Source of the DNA: Amycolatopsis roodepoortensis
GTDB taxonomy: Bacteria > Actinomycetota > Actinomycetes > Mycobacteriales > Pseudonocardiaceae
Assembly (NCBI RefSeq): GCF_014873915.1
Contig: NZ_JADBEJ010000008.1
Coordinates: forward strand, 434,001 to 498,000
Direction: 5' to 3'
DNA length: 64,000 nt
In this document: piece by piece, positions 24,282 through 31,571 of the stretch
Layout: each line of letters begins with the position of its first letter
Position numbering within the stretch: the stretch's first letter is position 1
Made by a program: the position numbers and the translations under genes
Notes under the pieces: generated by a model
Seen by the model: only the letters and a program-made list of their open reading frames with translations
Told to the model about the DNA's origin: nothing
Databases searched by the model: none

Positions 24282-25866
24282 CGGGCCGCCCGCCGACCGT
24301 GTGCGTCCCTTCGACGTCCGCGTGCGAGACGAGCAGAAGGTAGAGGTGACTCGCCAGGAGGGTCGGGTCGATTTCCGCCGACAGCAGGAAATCGCCGCGG
24401 TCCCGGACCCGAGCGAGACAGCCACCGGGGGCGGGAGCGGCGACGAGCTGGGCGAGCGGCCAGTGGGTGAGCAGTTCGTCGAACCGGCCCGGATCCTCGG
24501 CGAACACGACGGCCGCACCGTCCAGTTCGCGCAGGGTCGCTTGATCCGCGTGGGCGAGAACATGCCGGTGGCGCAGGCTTTCCGGCCGGGTGGCGGCGGG
24601 AAACCGGACCAGTTTCCCGGTTTCGTCCCATCCGGCGGCGAGCGCGGCCACCGGATGGGTCACCGGCGCCGGATCCGGCACGGGCGGGAAGGTGGGCCGG
24701 GGATCCGGCCGCTTCAGGTCCAGAAGGTCGTAGAGCACATCGCCCAGCCGCGGACCGCTAGCGGCGTCCTCGACGGCCTGGTCGACGATCGGCCGGTAGC
24801 GCTCCGGAACATGGTTCTCGATGGCCGCGTCGATCTGCTCGCGAAGCCCCTCGCTCGTCACTTCGGCCGCGAGCCGGGTCAGTAGCGCGAGCGGCGAGTC
24901 GTCCACCGTCGTGGTGGCGGCGGACGCGGTGAGAAGCACCGGTTTGCCCGCCGCGGCGGCGTACAGCGCGGCGGATCCCTGATCGGAGATCACGAGGTCT
25001 GCGGCCAGCAACGCGGCCTGCCAGCCGTGGTCCGGGGGAACGAGGGTGAGCCCCGCGGCGAGTTCCGGCCGTAGCCACGACTCCAGCTGCCACGGGCTGT
25101 GCGCCGCCCACACGCCGGGATGCAGGGTGAGGACGATCTGGTAGTCGTCGAGCGGCAGTTCGGTCAGCAGCCGGTGGGGCAGCTGCGGATGCGTGGCGTA
25201 GAGCGAATGCCTGCCCCAGGTCGACGCGATCGCGACGACCTTCCGGTTCCCGGCGCCGAGCGCCGCGCGATACGCCGCCACCCGGTGCCTGCTCGCCCTC
25301 ATCCGGTCGTGACAGGGATCGCCGACGACGACCGCCCGGTCCAGCGCCTCCGGGCAGGCCGACTTCAGCTGTTCCCGTTGCACGGAATGCGAAAGCGCGA
25401 TCGCCGCCGGGATCACCCGGTCGTGGTGCACGAGCCGGTCCGGATCCATCCCCGACGTGACCCGTCCGCCCGGGTAGTACTTCTGGTAACCGATTCCGTG
25501 CGGCACCAGCAGGATCGGCCCGTTCAGCTCGTGCAGGGCGTCGTTCTCGCTCGCCGCGAGGATGAGGTCGAAGGTGTTCTTCGCGGCCTGCTCCCACGGC
25601 GTGACGGCGACGCGCAGGGCGCGCAACGCGTCACTCACGCCGGCCGAAAGGATGCCCGGCCGCGCCTCGTCGAAGGTGAAGGTGGTCTGGATCCGGAGGT
25701 CGGCACTCGTCAGGGTCAGGATGTCCTGAAGCCGGTTCAACGTCGTCAAGGTCCGGACGACCACGAGGAGCTGGCGTTCGGGAGCGTTGGTCAACCAGGA
25801 ACGGAACCCCGGCTCGACCGGAACCTTCGGCCAAAACGACGGGGGGGGGGTACGTTTTTCGCGCAC
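24262..25866 (-). CDS. Glycosyltransferase-like (GT-B, CDP-glycerol transferase-like) protein
   Basis: The 534-residue protein looks like a GT-B fold. The best marks are GPILLVPHGIGYQKYYPGGR, VVGDPCHDRM, KVVAIASTWGRHSLYATHP, IVLTLHPGVWA and LLAADLVISDQGSAALYAAAAGKPVLL, which recall TagB/TagF-type glycerophosphotransferases. The acceptor is unknown, and a signalling role with no catalysis is possible. I place the start at GTG 25866, which overlaps the stop of the response regulator (TAGTG); a GTG at 25890 is also open. A run of ten C lies in codons 6-9, so the reading frame is fragile here. Tail-to-tail overlap with the STAND gene suggests a shared role. Confidence 0.65.
   Translation of the reverse strand: MREKRTPPPSFWPKVPVEPGFRSWLTNAPERQLLVVVRTLTTLNRLQDILTLTSADLRIQTTFTFDEARPGILSAGVSDALRALRVAVTPWEQAAKNTFDLILAASENDALHELNGPILLVPHGIGYQKYYPGGRVTSGMDPDRLVHHDRVIPAAIALSHSVQREQLKSACPEALDRAVVVGDPCHDRMRASRHRVAAYRAALGAGNRKVVAIASTWGRHSLYATHPQLPHRLLTELPLDDYQIVLTLHPGVWAAHSPWQLESWLRPELAAGLTLVPPDHGWQAALLAADLVISDQGSAALYAAAAGKPVLLTASAATTTVDDSPLALLTRLAAEVTSEGLREQIDAAIENHVPERYRPIVDQAVEDAASGPRLGDVLYDLLDLKRPDPRPTFPPVPDPAPVTHPVAALAAGWDETGKLVRFPAATRPESLRHRHVLAHADQATLRELDGAAVVFAEDPGRFDELLTHWPLAQLVAAPAPGGCLARVRDRGDFLLSAEIDPTLLASHLYLLLVSHADVEGTHTVGGRPVTVARC
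25841..25850 (-). repeat. Ten-base homopolymer tract in a coding start
   Basis: Ten G on the plus strand (ten C in the mRNA sense) lie 16 bases past the chosen start of the glycosyltransferase-like gene. Such tracts slip during replication, and gain or loss of one base would stop the protein soon after the start. It could also be a sequencing miscount. Confidence 0.8.
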
Positions 25867-26492
25867 TACCTGTCCCGGCGCGCGATCCACGCCGCGGCCT
25901 GCGTGCGGCGCTGCATGCCCAGCTTCGCGAGGACCGACGTCACGTAGTTCTTCACCGTCTTCTCGGCGAGGAACAGGCGTTCCGCGATCTCCCGGTTGGA
26001 CATGCCCTGTCCGATCAGGTCCAGCACCTCACGCTCGCGTTCGGTGAGGGAACCGAGCTCGTCCTCGGGCGGATGCCGCAGCTTGTCGAGCACCCGGGCC
26101 GTCGACAGCGGGTCGAGCAGCGACCGGCCCGCCGCGACCTCGCGGACCGCGTTGACGACGTCCTGGCCGCGGACCTGTTTCAGCAGGTACCCGGCCGCGC
26201 CGGCCATGATCGCGCCGACCATGGCCTCCTCGTCGTCGAACGCGGTCAGCATCAGGCACTGCGGCGGGTTCGGCTTCGACCGCAGCTCGCGGCAGAGCGC
26301 GATGCCGTCGCCGTCGCCGAGCCGCACGTCGACCACCGCGACGTCCGGCTCGACGTGCATCGCCACGGCCAGGGCCTCGTCGACCCCGCTCGCTTCGGCG
26401 ACCACCTCGATGTCGGGCTCGTCGGTGAGGAGGTCACGCAGACCGCGCCGCACCACCTCGTGGTCGTCGATGAGCAGCACCTGGATCGGCAT
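25866..26492 (-). CDS. NarL/DevR-family response regulator
   Basis: The 208-residue protein has a receiver domain with acidic residues in LLIDDHEVV, the phospho-acceptor Asp in DVAVVDVRLGDGDG, the Thr in MLTAFDD and the Lys in YLLKQVRG. A LuxR-type helix-turn-helix follows: LTEREREVLDLIGQGMSNREIAERLFLAEKTVKNYVT. It is close in style to DevR/DosR, the partner of DevS-type kinases. No kinase gene adjoins it; the nearest is the GAF kinase at 18980-20140. A leaderless promoter precedes it (TAACGT ends six bases before ATG 26492). It is followed in one operon by the glycosyltransferase-like gene. Confidence 0.92.
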   Translation of the reverse strand: MPIQVLLIDDHEVVRRGLRDLLTDEPDIEVVAEASGVDEALAVAMHVEPDVAVVDVRLGDGDGIALCRELRSKPNPPQCLMLTAFDDEEAMVGAIMAGAAGYLLKQVRGQDVVNAVREVAAGRSLLDPLSTARVLDKLRHPPEDELGSLTEREREVLDLIGQGMSNREIAERLFLAEKTVKNYVTSVLAKLGMQRRTQAAAWIARRDR

Positions 26493-26509
26493 ACCCCCAC
26501 GTTACTTCG
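26488..26509 (-). promoter_or_regulatory. Leaderless promoter -10 embedded in upstream stop codon (copy 1)
   Basis: On the minus strand the 22-base segment reads through the last codons of the upstream gene: its TAA stop is the first half of the hexamer TAACGT. Six bases (GGGGGT) separate the hexamer from ATG 26492. The same 22 bases recur exactly at 27640-27661. Confidence 0.65.
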
Positions 26510-27644
26510 TCGCGACGGCGACCACCCCGTCCACCAGCGCCGACGGCAGCCCGGCCCGCTCGCCCAGCCAGCGCGCCCACGTCGGCAGCAGCGCCTGCGC
26601 GGCGGGCCGGACGGGGTCGTCCGCCCAGTCGCCGATCAGCGCGGTGATATGACCGAGCCGGTCCGGCGACACCGCGAACCAGGTGGCCGGGACGACGCCC
26701 TCCATCCACTCGGCGGCCAGCTCTTCGACCACCAGATCGTCGGGCTCGTTGCCGAAGGTCTCGAGGTGCCAGGCGTTGAAGGGGACGGTCATCACCGTCG
26801 GGTCGATGTCCGAGTAATAGGAGCGGCTCGGCGGCAACCGCAGGCCGCGGTTCTTCAGCGCGGTATCGAGGGTCAGGTACCGCCGCTCGGCGCGGTACCA
26901 ATTGTCCAGGACGGTGCGCGATTCGTCGCCGAGGATGTCCAGCGAGCGGTTGACGAGACCTTCCAGACGGCCCGGGTCCGTGACCGGCCTGGGCACCGCC
27001 GTCCCGCCGAAACGCTTCCGCCATGCTTCGGCCGCCTGGTCGAGCGAGTCGTGGACGCCGGCACCGACGAGGCGGGGAATCCACGACGTGTCGATTTCGA
27101 ACTCGTACACCGTTGTGGCCGCGTCACCGGGGTAGGAGAACGTCGCGAACACGCCGAGGCGCGTTCCGTAGACATCCTGGAGTTCCCAGACGTCGCCGGT
27201 CGCCTTGATCTTCGCGGCCAGCTGGGGCCATTCGGGCAGGACTTCGGACCGCAATGCCTTCCGCAGCCTGCTCACGCTCGCGCGCACGAACGACTCGAAG
27301 CCCGGTGGGGAGATCGCGCTCATCCCCTGCAGCAGCAACCAAAGCTCCTGGCGCGGCTCCGCGTTCGCCGCCGCGAGCACGACGGCTTCGAAGAACAGAT
27401 CGAAGTCCAGGCCGTCGTTCTCGCCTTGAATCGCCCGGTGCAGCTCGGCTCCGAGCAGCGAGGCCGTCGCCTCCTCGAGTTCGCGAGGGCTTTGCGCCTT
27501 CAGGAGAACGCCCGCCTCGTCGAGGACGTTCTCGATCGCCCCCGGCATCCAATCCGGCAGGGCCGCAGGCTCCATGGCCTGCGGCCTCTGCGCCCTTGCC
27601 GGCTTCTTGTTCTTCTTCGGCTTCCGGCCACGGGATACGGGCAT
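26502..27644 (-). CDS. Unknown protein, paralogue of the 33052 gene
   Basis: I do not recognise this 380-residue soluble protein. It opens with a basic tail (MPVSRGRKPKKNKKPARAQ), has an all-helical part (about 30-130), a mixed region PEWPQLAAKIKATGDVWELQDVYGTRLGVFATF (about 140-175), and ends in a helical part with VSPDRLGHITALIGDWADD and LPTWARWLGERAGLP. The protein at 33052-34608 shares the basic VSR-RKK opening, the W-x-x-x-DV(Y/F)G line and the W-x-x-W-x-x-x-RAGLP line, so the two are diverged copies. The gene is flanked by exact 22-base direct repeats that carry its own promoter and that of the next gene. Confidence 0.65.
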   Translation of the reverse strand: MPVSRGRKPKKNKKPARAQRPQAMEPAALPDWMPGAIENVLDEAGVLLKAQSPRELEEATASLLGAELHRAIQGENDGLDFDLFFEAVVLAAANAEPRQELWLLLQGMSAISPPGFESFVRASVSRLRKALRSEVLPEWPQLAAKIKATGDVWELQDVYGTRLGVFATFSYPGDAATTVYEFEIDTSWIPRLVGAGVHDSLDQAAEAWRKRFGGTAVPRPVTDPGRLEGLVNRSLDILGDESRTVLDNWYRAERRYLTLDTALKNRGLRLPPSRSYYSDIDPTVMTVPFNAWHLETFGNEPDDLVVEELAAEWMEGVVPATWFAVSPDRLGHITALIGDWADDPVRPAAQALLPTWARWLGERAGLPSALVDGVVAVATK

Positions 27645-27661
27645 ACCCCCACGTTACTTCG
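27640..27661 (-). promoter_or_regulatory. Leaderless promoter -10 embedded in upstream stop codon (copy 2)
   Basis: Identical over 22 bases to 26488-26509. The TAA stop of the M14 peptidase gene forms part of TAACGT, which ends six bases before ATG 27644. Confidence 0.65.
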
Positions 27662-30173
27662 CGGCGGCCCAGTAAATCGCCCTGGCCACCTGCGAGTACA
27701 AGCCCTTCGGGTGATCGCGGAACAGCGGTTCGGTGCCGAACAGCACCGCCCGTCCGCCGAGCCCCGAGGTCCCGGACACGACCGCGGCCTGTCCCGCCGC
27801 CTGCAGCGGCCCGCCGGTCCCGTCGTCCCGCGTCCGCCAATGCCCCGCGACCAGCGGATTCCCGCTCGCGTAGCGCTGCTCGACACTGACCGAGGAGCCC
27901 AGATCGGTGAACCAGAACGGCCCGTAGACGAATGAGTCCGGCAGCGCGCCGCCGCCCACCGGCCCGGTCCCGTTGACGACCGAAACGACACCGTTCCCGT
28001 CTTCCCAGCCCGCCACCGGACGTGCTTCGAGAAGTCCCACGTCCGTGTTGAACCGCGCGCCCGTGGCACCTCGGGTGACCACGCCGCCGCGGGCGAGGAA
28101 GGCGCGCAAAGCGTCCTTCGCGGCCGGGTTGAGATCGGTGTACCGCAGTCCCGATGAGACGAACAGCAGGTCCACCCGGGACCAGTCGAAGCCGGCGTTG
28201 AGCACGGCCGCCGACACCGGCCGCACGTCGAAGCCCATGTCCCGCAGGGCCTTCAGCTCGTCCGGACCGACGGCGGCCGCGATGGTCTTGCGCGTCAACG
28301 GCGTCGCCGGCCCGCTTGCTTCGGTGAACCGGACGCCGTAGCGGTCCGCCACCTCCGCGGCGGCCTGACGGGCCGACGCGGGGACGACGACCGTGCCGTC
28401 GTCGGTGCGGCCGAGGGCGAGGCCGCGGTTCAGCAGGTCGTTGGCGGCGCTGACGTCCTTGCCGTCGACGAGCTTCAGCGCGAGGTCCCGGCCGGGCGCG
28501 GCGTCGACGCCACCGGTCGGAGACGCGGCGACGACGTCGTGCGCCCGGATGTCGAGGCGGCCCTGCTTGACGATGTCGACCGACGCGCCCCACAGCAGGC
28601 GGTGGCTCCAGCCGGAGATGTCGTACATGACCGGCACCTTCGCCGAGATGTCGCTACCCTGCTCCAGCATCACGTTCGCCAGCCCGCGTTTCGGCTGGTG
28701 CATGTCGACCACGTACGAACCGGCCGGATAGCGGCGTCCGGCCAGCGAGAACGCGCGATCCGCCTGCCGCACGCGGACGTCGTTGGCCACCAGGTGGTCG
28801 ACGAGACGCGAAGCGGCGACGGCGGAACGCTGGTCCGCGCCGGCGGGGATGACGTACGCGCGCGGGAACTCGGTGCGGTAGCGGTCTTCCGGCCCGAAAC
28901 CGGGCACGAACCCGTCGGGGATCTCGCGTTGCGCCTCACCGGCCGTGCCGCGGCGGAACATCTCGATCTGGTTCGCGATGAGCTCGCCGCGGTTGCGGTC
29001 GACGTAGTTCAGCGTGCTGCCGATGGTGGCCTCGACGACCTCGGTGTTGATCACCGCGCGCCGCTGGAGTTCGGCCACCGGCTGCGTCTCGTAGTCCGCG
29101 TTGTTGACCCGCATCGGGATCTCGATCGTGAAGGACACCGCGCCGTGGTACATCGCGTACTGGGCGGTGTAGATCGGCGCCCAGCCGTCCCAGCTGCCGG
29201 GTTCGTAGTCGCGGAACGGGATCTCCGGCTTCGCCGTCTCCGGCCGACCGAGCGCCTGGACCGCCTTCTCCATGCCGAGCCCGTTGGCGTACCCGTGCTT
29301 GATGTAGAGGTCGAAGTCGTAGTTCTGGCCGTGCGGCGGCGTGGTCGGCTCGATGAGCGTGTTCGCGACGTACCCGTGTTCGTCCAGCATCATCAGCGGC
29401 TGCTTGCCGATGGCGATCCCGCGCATGGCCCGCACCTCCGGTTGCGACGCGGTGACGAAGTCGCGGTTGGGGTCGAAACCCTGCGACGTCTGCCGCGTGC
29501 CGGCGACGCGACCGTCCGGATTGGCCGTGACGTTGAAGTAGAACCGGTTCCGCTTCAGGAGTTCGGCGGTCTTGCGGTCGTTCGACGTCGCCAGCTTCTC
29601 GATGACGCGGAGCGCGCCGTCGGTGCCTTCCCATTCGTTGCCGTGGATGTTGTTGTTGATCCACACCGGCGCCTTGTAGCCGTGGCGCAGGAACGGATCG
29701 CGCGCGGCGCGGGCCGGGTCGTTCTCGATCAGCGACCGCCAAGCGTCCTGCCGCCGCGTCTCGGACGGGCTCTCCGGCGCGGTGATCGTCACCAGGTAGA
29801 GGTCCCGGCCGAGGCCGGACTGCCCGGCGATCTCGACCGAGATCCGGTCACTGCGCGCCTGCAACGCGTTCAGCTTCGGCGCGATCGCGTGATACGGAGC
29901 GAGCCCTAGCTTGATCGACTTGTCGGTCGTGTTCTCCGGGTACACGCGCAGCTTGGTCTTGCGCGGGTAACCGGAATGGTCGCCCGCGACGTTCTCGCCC
30001 GCCGCGGCCCGCGCGACGCTCATCGGCTGATCGGTCGCGGCGATCTCGTTGCGTTCCGGCCCGTTGCCGGGGTCCCGGTGCGTCGTCGGTGGCGGCGCCG
30101 CATAGGCCGGCGCGGCGACCGCGCTCAGTGACAGCACGAGGGCGAGGAACACGGTGCGAGCCGAACGCGACAA
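27654..30173 (-). CDS. Secreted M14-family zinc carboxypeptidase with long C-terminal region
   Basis: The 839-residue protein has a signal peptide (SRSARTVFLALVLSLSAVAAPAYA, cut after AYA). An M14 domain spans about residues 75-430: zinc ligands His and Glu in NNIHGNEWEG, the Asn-Pro-Asp-Gly line NVTANPDGR, DPNRDF, the third His probably in MLDEHGYV, and catalytic Glu in FTIEIPMR. A further ~400 residues hold a glutamine-amidotransferase-like part (VDLLFVSSGLRY, ALRAFLARGGVV). The TTG at 30173 is chosen because GGAGG stands just before it and it opens the signal peptide directly; the open frame continues to 30227. It probably trims extracellular peptides. Confidence 0.88.
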   Translation of the reverse strand: MSRSARTVFLALVLSLSAVAAPAYAAPPPTTHRDPGNGPERNEIAATDQPMSVARAAAGENVAGDHSGYPRKTKLRVYPENTTDKSIKLGLAPYHAIAPKLNALQARSDRISVEIAGQSGLGRDLYLVTITAPESPSETRRQDAWRSLIENDPARAARDPFLRHGYKAPVWINNNIHGNEWEGTDGALRVIEKLATSNDRKTAELLKRNRFYFNVTANPDGRVAGTRQTSQGFDPNRDFVTASQPEVRAMRGIAIGKQPLMMLDEHGYVANTLIEPTTPPHGQNYDFDLYIKHGYANGLGMEKAVQALGRPETAKPEIPFRDYEPGSWDGWAPIYTAQYAMYHGAVSFTIEIPMRVNNADYETQPVAELQRRAVINTEVVEATIGSTLNYVDRNRGELIANQIEMFRRGTAGEAQREIPDGFVPGFGPEDRYRTEFPRAYVIPAGADQRSAVAASRLVDHLVANDVRVRQADRAFSLAGRRYPAGSYVVDMHQPKRGLANVMLEQGSDISAKVPVMYDISGWSHRLLWGASVDIVKQGRLDIRAHDVVAASPTGGVDAAPGRDLALKLVDGKDVSAANDLLNRGLALGRTDDGTVVVPASARQAAAEVADRYGVRFTEASGPATPLTRKTIAAAVGPDELKALRDMGFDVRPVSAAVLNAGFDWSRVDLLFVSSGLRYTDLNPAAKDALRAFLARGGVVTRGATGARFNTDVGLLEARPVAGWEDGNGVVSVVNGTGPVGGGALPDSFVYGPFWFTDLGSSVSVEQRYASGNPLVAGHWRTRDDGTGGPLQAAGQAAVVSGTSGLGGRAVLFGTEPLFRDHPKGLYSQVARAIYWAAAK

Positions 30174-30241
30174 GGGCCACCTCCAGGGACGTCGGCACAG
30201 TGTTTCCGCCGAACGTACGCCCCACAAGACCCGAAAGGCGG

Positions 30242-30559
30242 CTAACCGGGCGCCGGGAAGCGGATTTCGTTCCGGTCGATCTTGGCGTTGGCCGCCTCGA
30301 TCAGGTCCACGCCGAGACTGTTCGCGAGCTGGAGAAGGTACAGCGTGACGTCGGCGATCTCGTCGACCACGTTGTGTGCCAGCTCAGGGTCGGCGCGCCA
30401 CTCCGCGGACTCCTCCGGCGTCAGCCACTGGAACAGCGAAGTCAGCTCTCCGACTTCGCCGGACAGCGCCATGACCAGGTTCTTCGGTGTGTGGAACGGT
30501 TCCCAGTCCCGTGCGGCGGCGAAGTCGCGGAGGCGCTGGTTGAGGTCGTCGAGTGTCAC
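30242..30559 (-). CDS. MazG-like nucleotide pyrophosphohydrolase
   Basis: This 105-residue all-helical protein matches the short MazG/dCTP-pyrophosphatase (RS21-C6-like) group. The first metal site is in ALSGEVGELTSLFQWL and the second in VVDEIADVTLYLLQLANSLG. It would cleave non-canonical NTPs to NMP and pyrophosphate in the cytoplasm. GTG 30559 opens MTLDDLNQRL. It stands 68 bases upstream of the M14 gene on the same strand, and its promoter would be in the divergent region shared with the gene at 30681. Confidence 0.9.
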   Translation of the reverse strand: MTLDDLNQRLRDFAAARDWEPFHTPKNLVMALSGEVGELTSLFQWLTPEESAEWRADPELAHNVVDEIADVTLYLLQLANSLGVDLIEAANAKIDRNEIRFPAPG

Positions 30560-30614
30560 GTGCCGTGCCTACCAGATCGTCACGGTGCGCTAACGGCCGT
30601 ATGGCGGACGGACG

Positions 30615-30644
30615 TTGACGTGCAATTTGCAAATTGCATAACGT
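30615..30644 (+). promoter_or_regulatory. Promoter whose spacer is an 18-bp perfect palindrome
   Basis: TTGACG (30615-30620) and TAACGT (30639-30644) are separated by exactly 18 bases. Those bases (30621-30638, TGCAATTTGCAAATTGCA) are a perfect palindrome and far more AT-rich than the surroundings. A dimeric repressor bound there would block the promoter. It precedes the gene at 30681 by about 36 bases. Confidence 0.75.
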
Positions 30645-30680
30645 CGCTCGGCGTCGGGAGACAGATCCGGAAGGAAAGCC

Positions 30681-31571
30681 TTGACGTACCAGCGAAGCCT
30701 TCGCTCTCGCGTGCTCTCCATCGCGTTCGTGCCGAGCGCGGCCTTGGTGCTCGTCGCGTTGTTCATCGGCGGATTCCTCGTGCAGCAGGCCATCGAGGAC
30801 CGCGACGACGCGGAGAACGGGGCGGTCACGCTCGCCGAGGCGAGCCGCGGGATCGCATCGCTGCAGCGGGAGCGGGCAGCCGCGTTGAAGGCGCCTGGCA
30901 GTCGCTCCGCCACCTACACCGCGTACGCCGATCGCATCGACACCTCGCTTTCCTCCCTGCGCGAGATCGCGCGGGCGGCCCCCGACGCCGAGGTCGGCTA
31001 CCAGCAGACGATCGCCGTCGAACTGCTCACCGCCGTCGAAGGCATGGACCGCAGCGATTCCCTCGCGGTCGCCGGGATCGACGACGCGGGGCGGCACGAC
31101 TACGCCGCCGCCGTGGGCGCCTACCGGTCCAGGCTCGACGCGATCGCCGGAAAGCTGACGGAAAGTAGCCGCCGGACCTATCGGGAGCTCGTCGGGAGCG
31201 AGGACTGGGGCCGGTTCGCCGCGGTCGAAACCGCGTTGAGCGCGGCCACACCGCCGCCCGTCGGCCAGGAGTCCTGGCGCGTCGCGGCCGGCGTCGTCGG
31301 CCGGACCCTCGGTGACCTCTCCGCGCGCCAGATCGAGTACTCGGCGCAGCTCGCGGTCGACAGTGGGCGCCGGGTGCTGAGCGGAGCCCTCGCCGCCGCC
31401 GCGGCGATTTCGCTGCTCGCGGGGGTGGTGATGGCGATCGTCATGCAGCTCGCCCGTCGGCTGCCGACCCCGATCCCGACCTGGTCACACCTGGTGAGCG
31501 ATTACGCCGAAAAGAGCACGCTGTTGGCCCACACGAGTCGGCGAAGCGGTCGGGCAGACTTGTCCGGGTGA
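30681..31571 (+). CDS. Truncated nitrate/nitrite-sensing (NIT) domain membrane protein
   Basis: The 296-residue protein has a span at about residues 12-35 (VLSIAFVPSAALVLVALFIGG), an extracytoplasmic helical NIT-like domain with SRGIASLQRERAAALKAPGSR and a long four-helix part, and a second span at about 233-256. In relatives this is the sensor half of a histidine-kinase-like protein (CvnA of conservons). Here the protein ends 40 residues after the second span with no HAMP or ATPase domain, and the last ~35 residues look unlike the family. TTG 30681 is preceded by GGAAAG. It overlaps the next gene by four bases. Confidence 0.7.
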   Translation: MTYQRSLRSRVLSIAFVPSAALVLVALFIGGFLVQQAIEDRDDAENGAVTLAEASRGIASLQRERAAALKAPGSRSATYTAYADRIDTSLSSLREIARAAPDAEVGYQQTIAVELLTAVEGMDRSDSLAVAGIDDAGRHDYAAAVGAYRSRLDAIAGKLTESSRRTYRELVGSEDWGRFAAVETALSAATPPPVGQESWRVAAGVVGRTLGDLSARQIEYSAQLAVDSGRRVLSGALAAAAAISLLAGVVMAIVMQLARRLPTPIPTWSHLVSDYAEKSTLLAHTSRRSGRADLSG

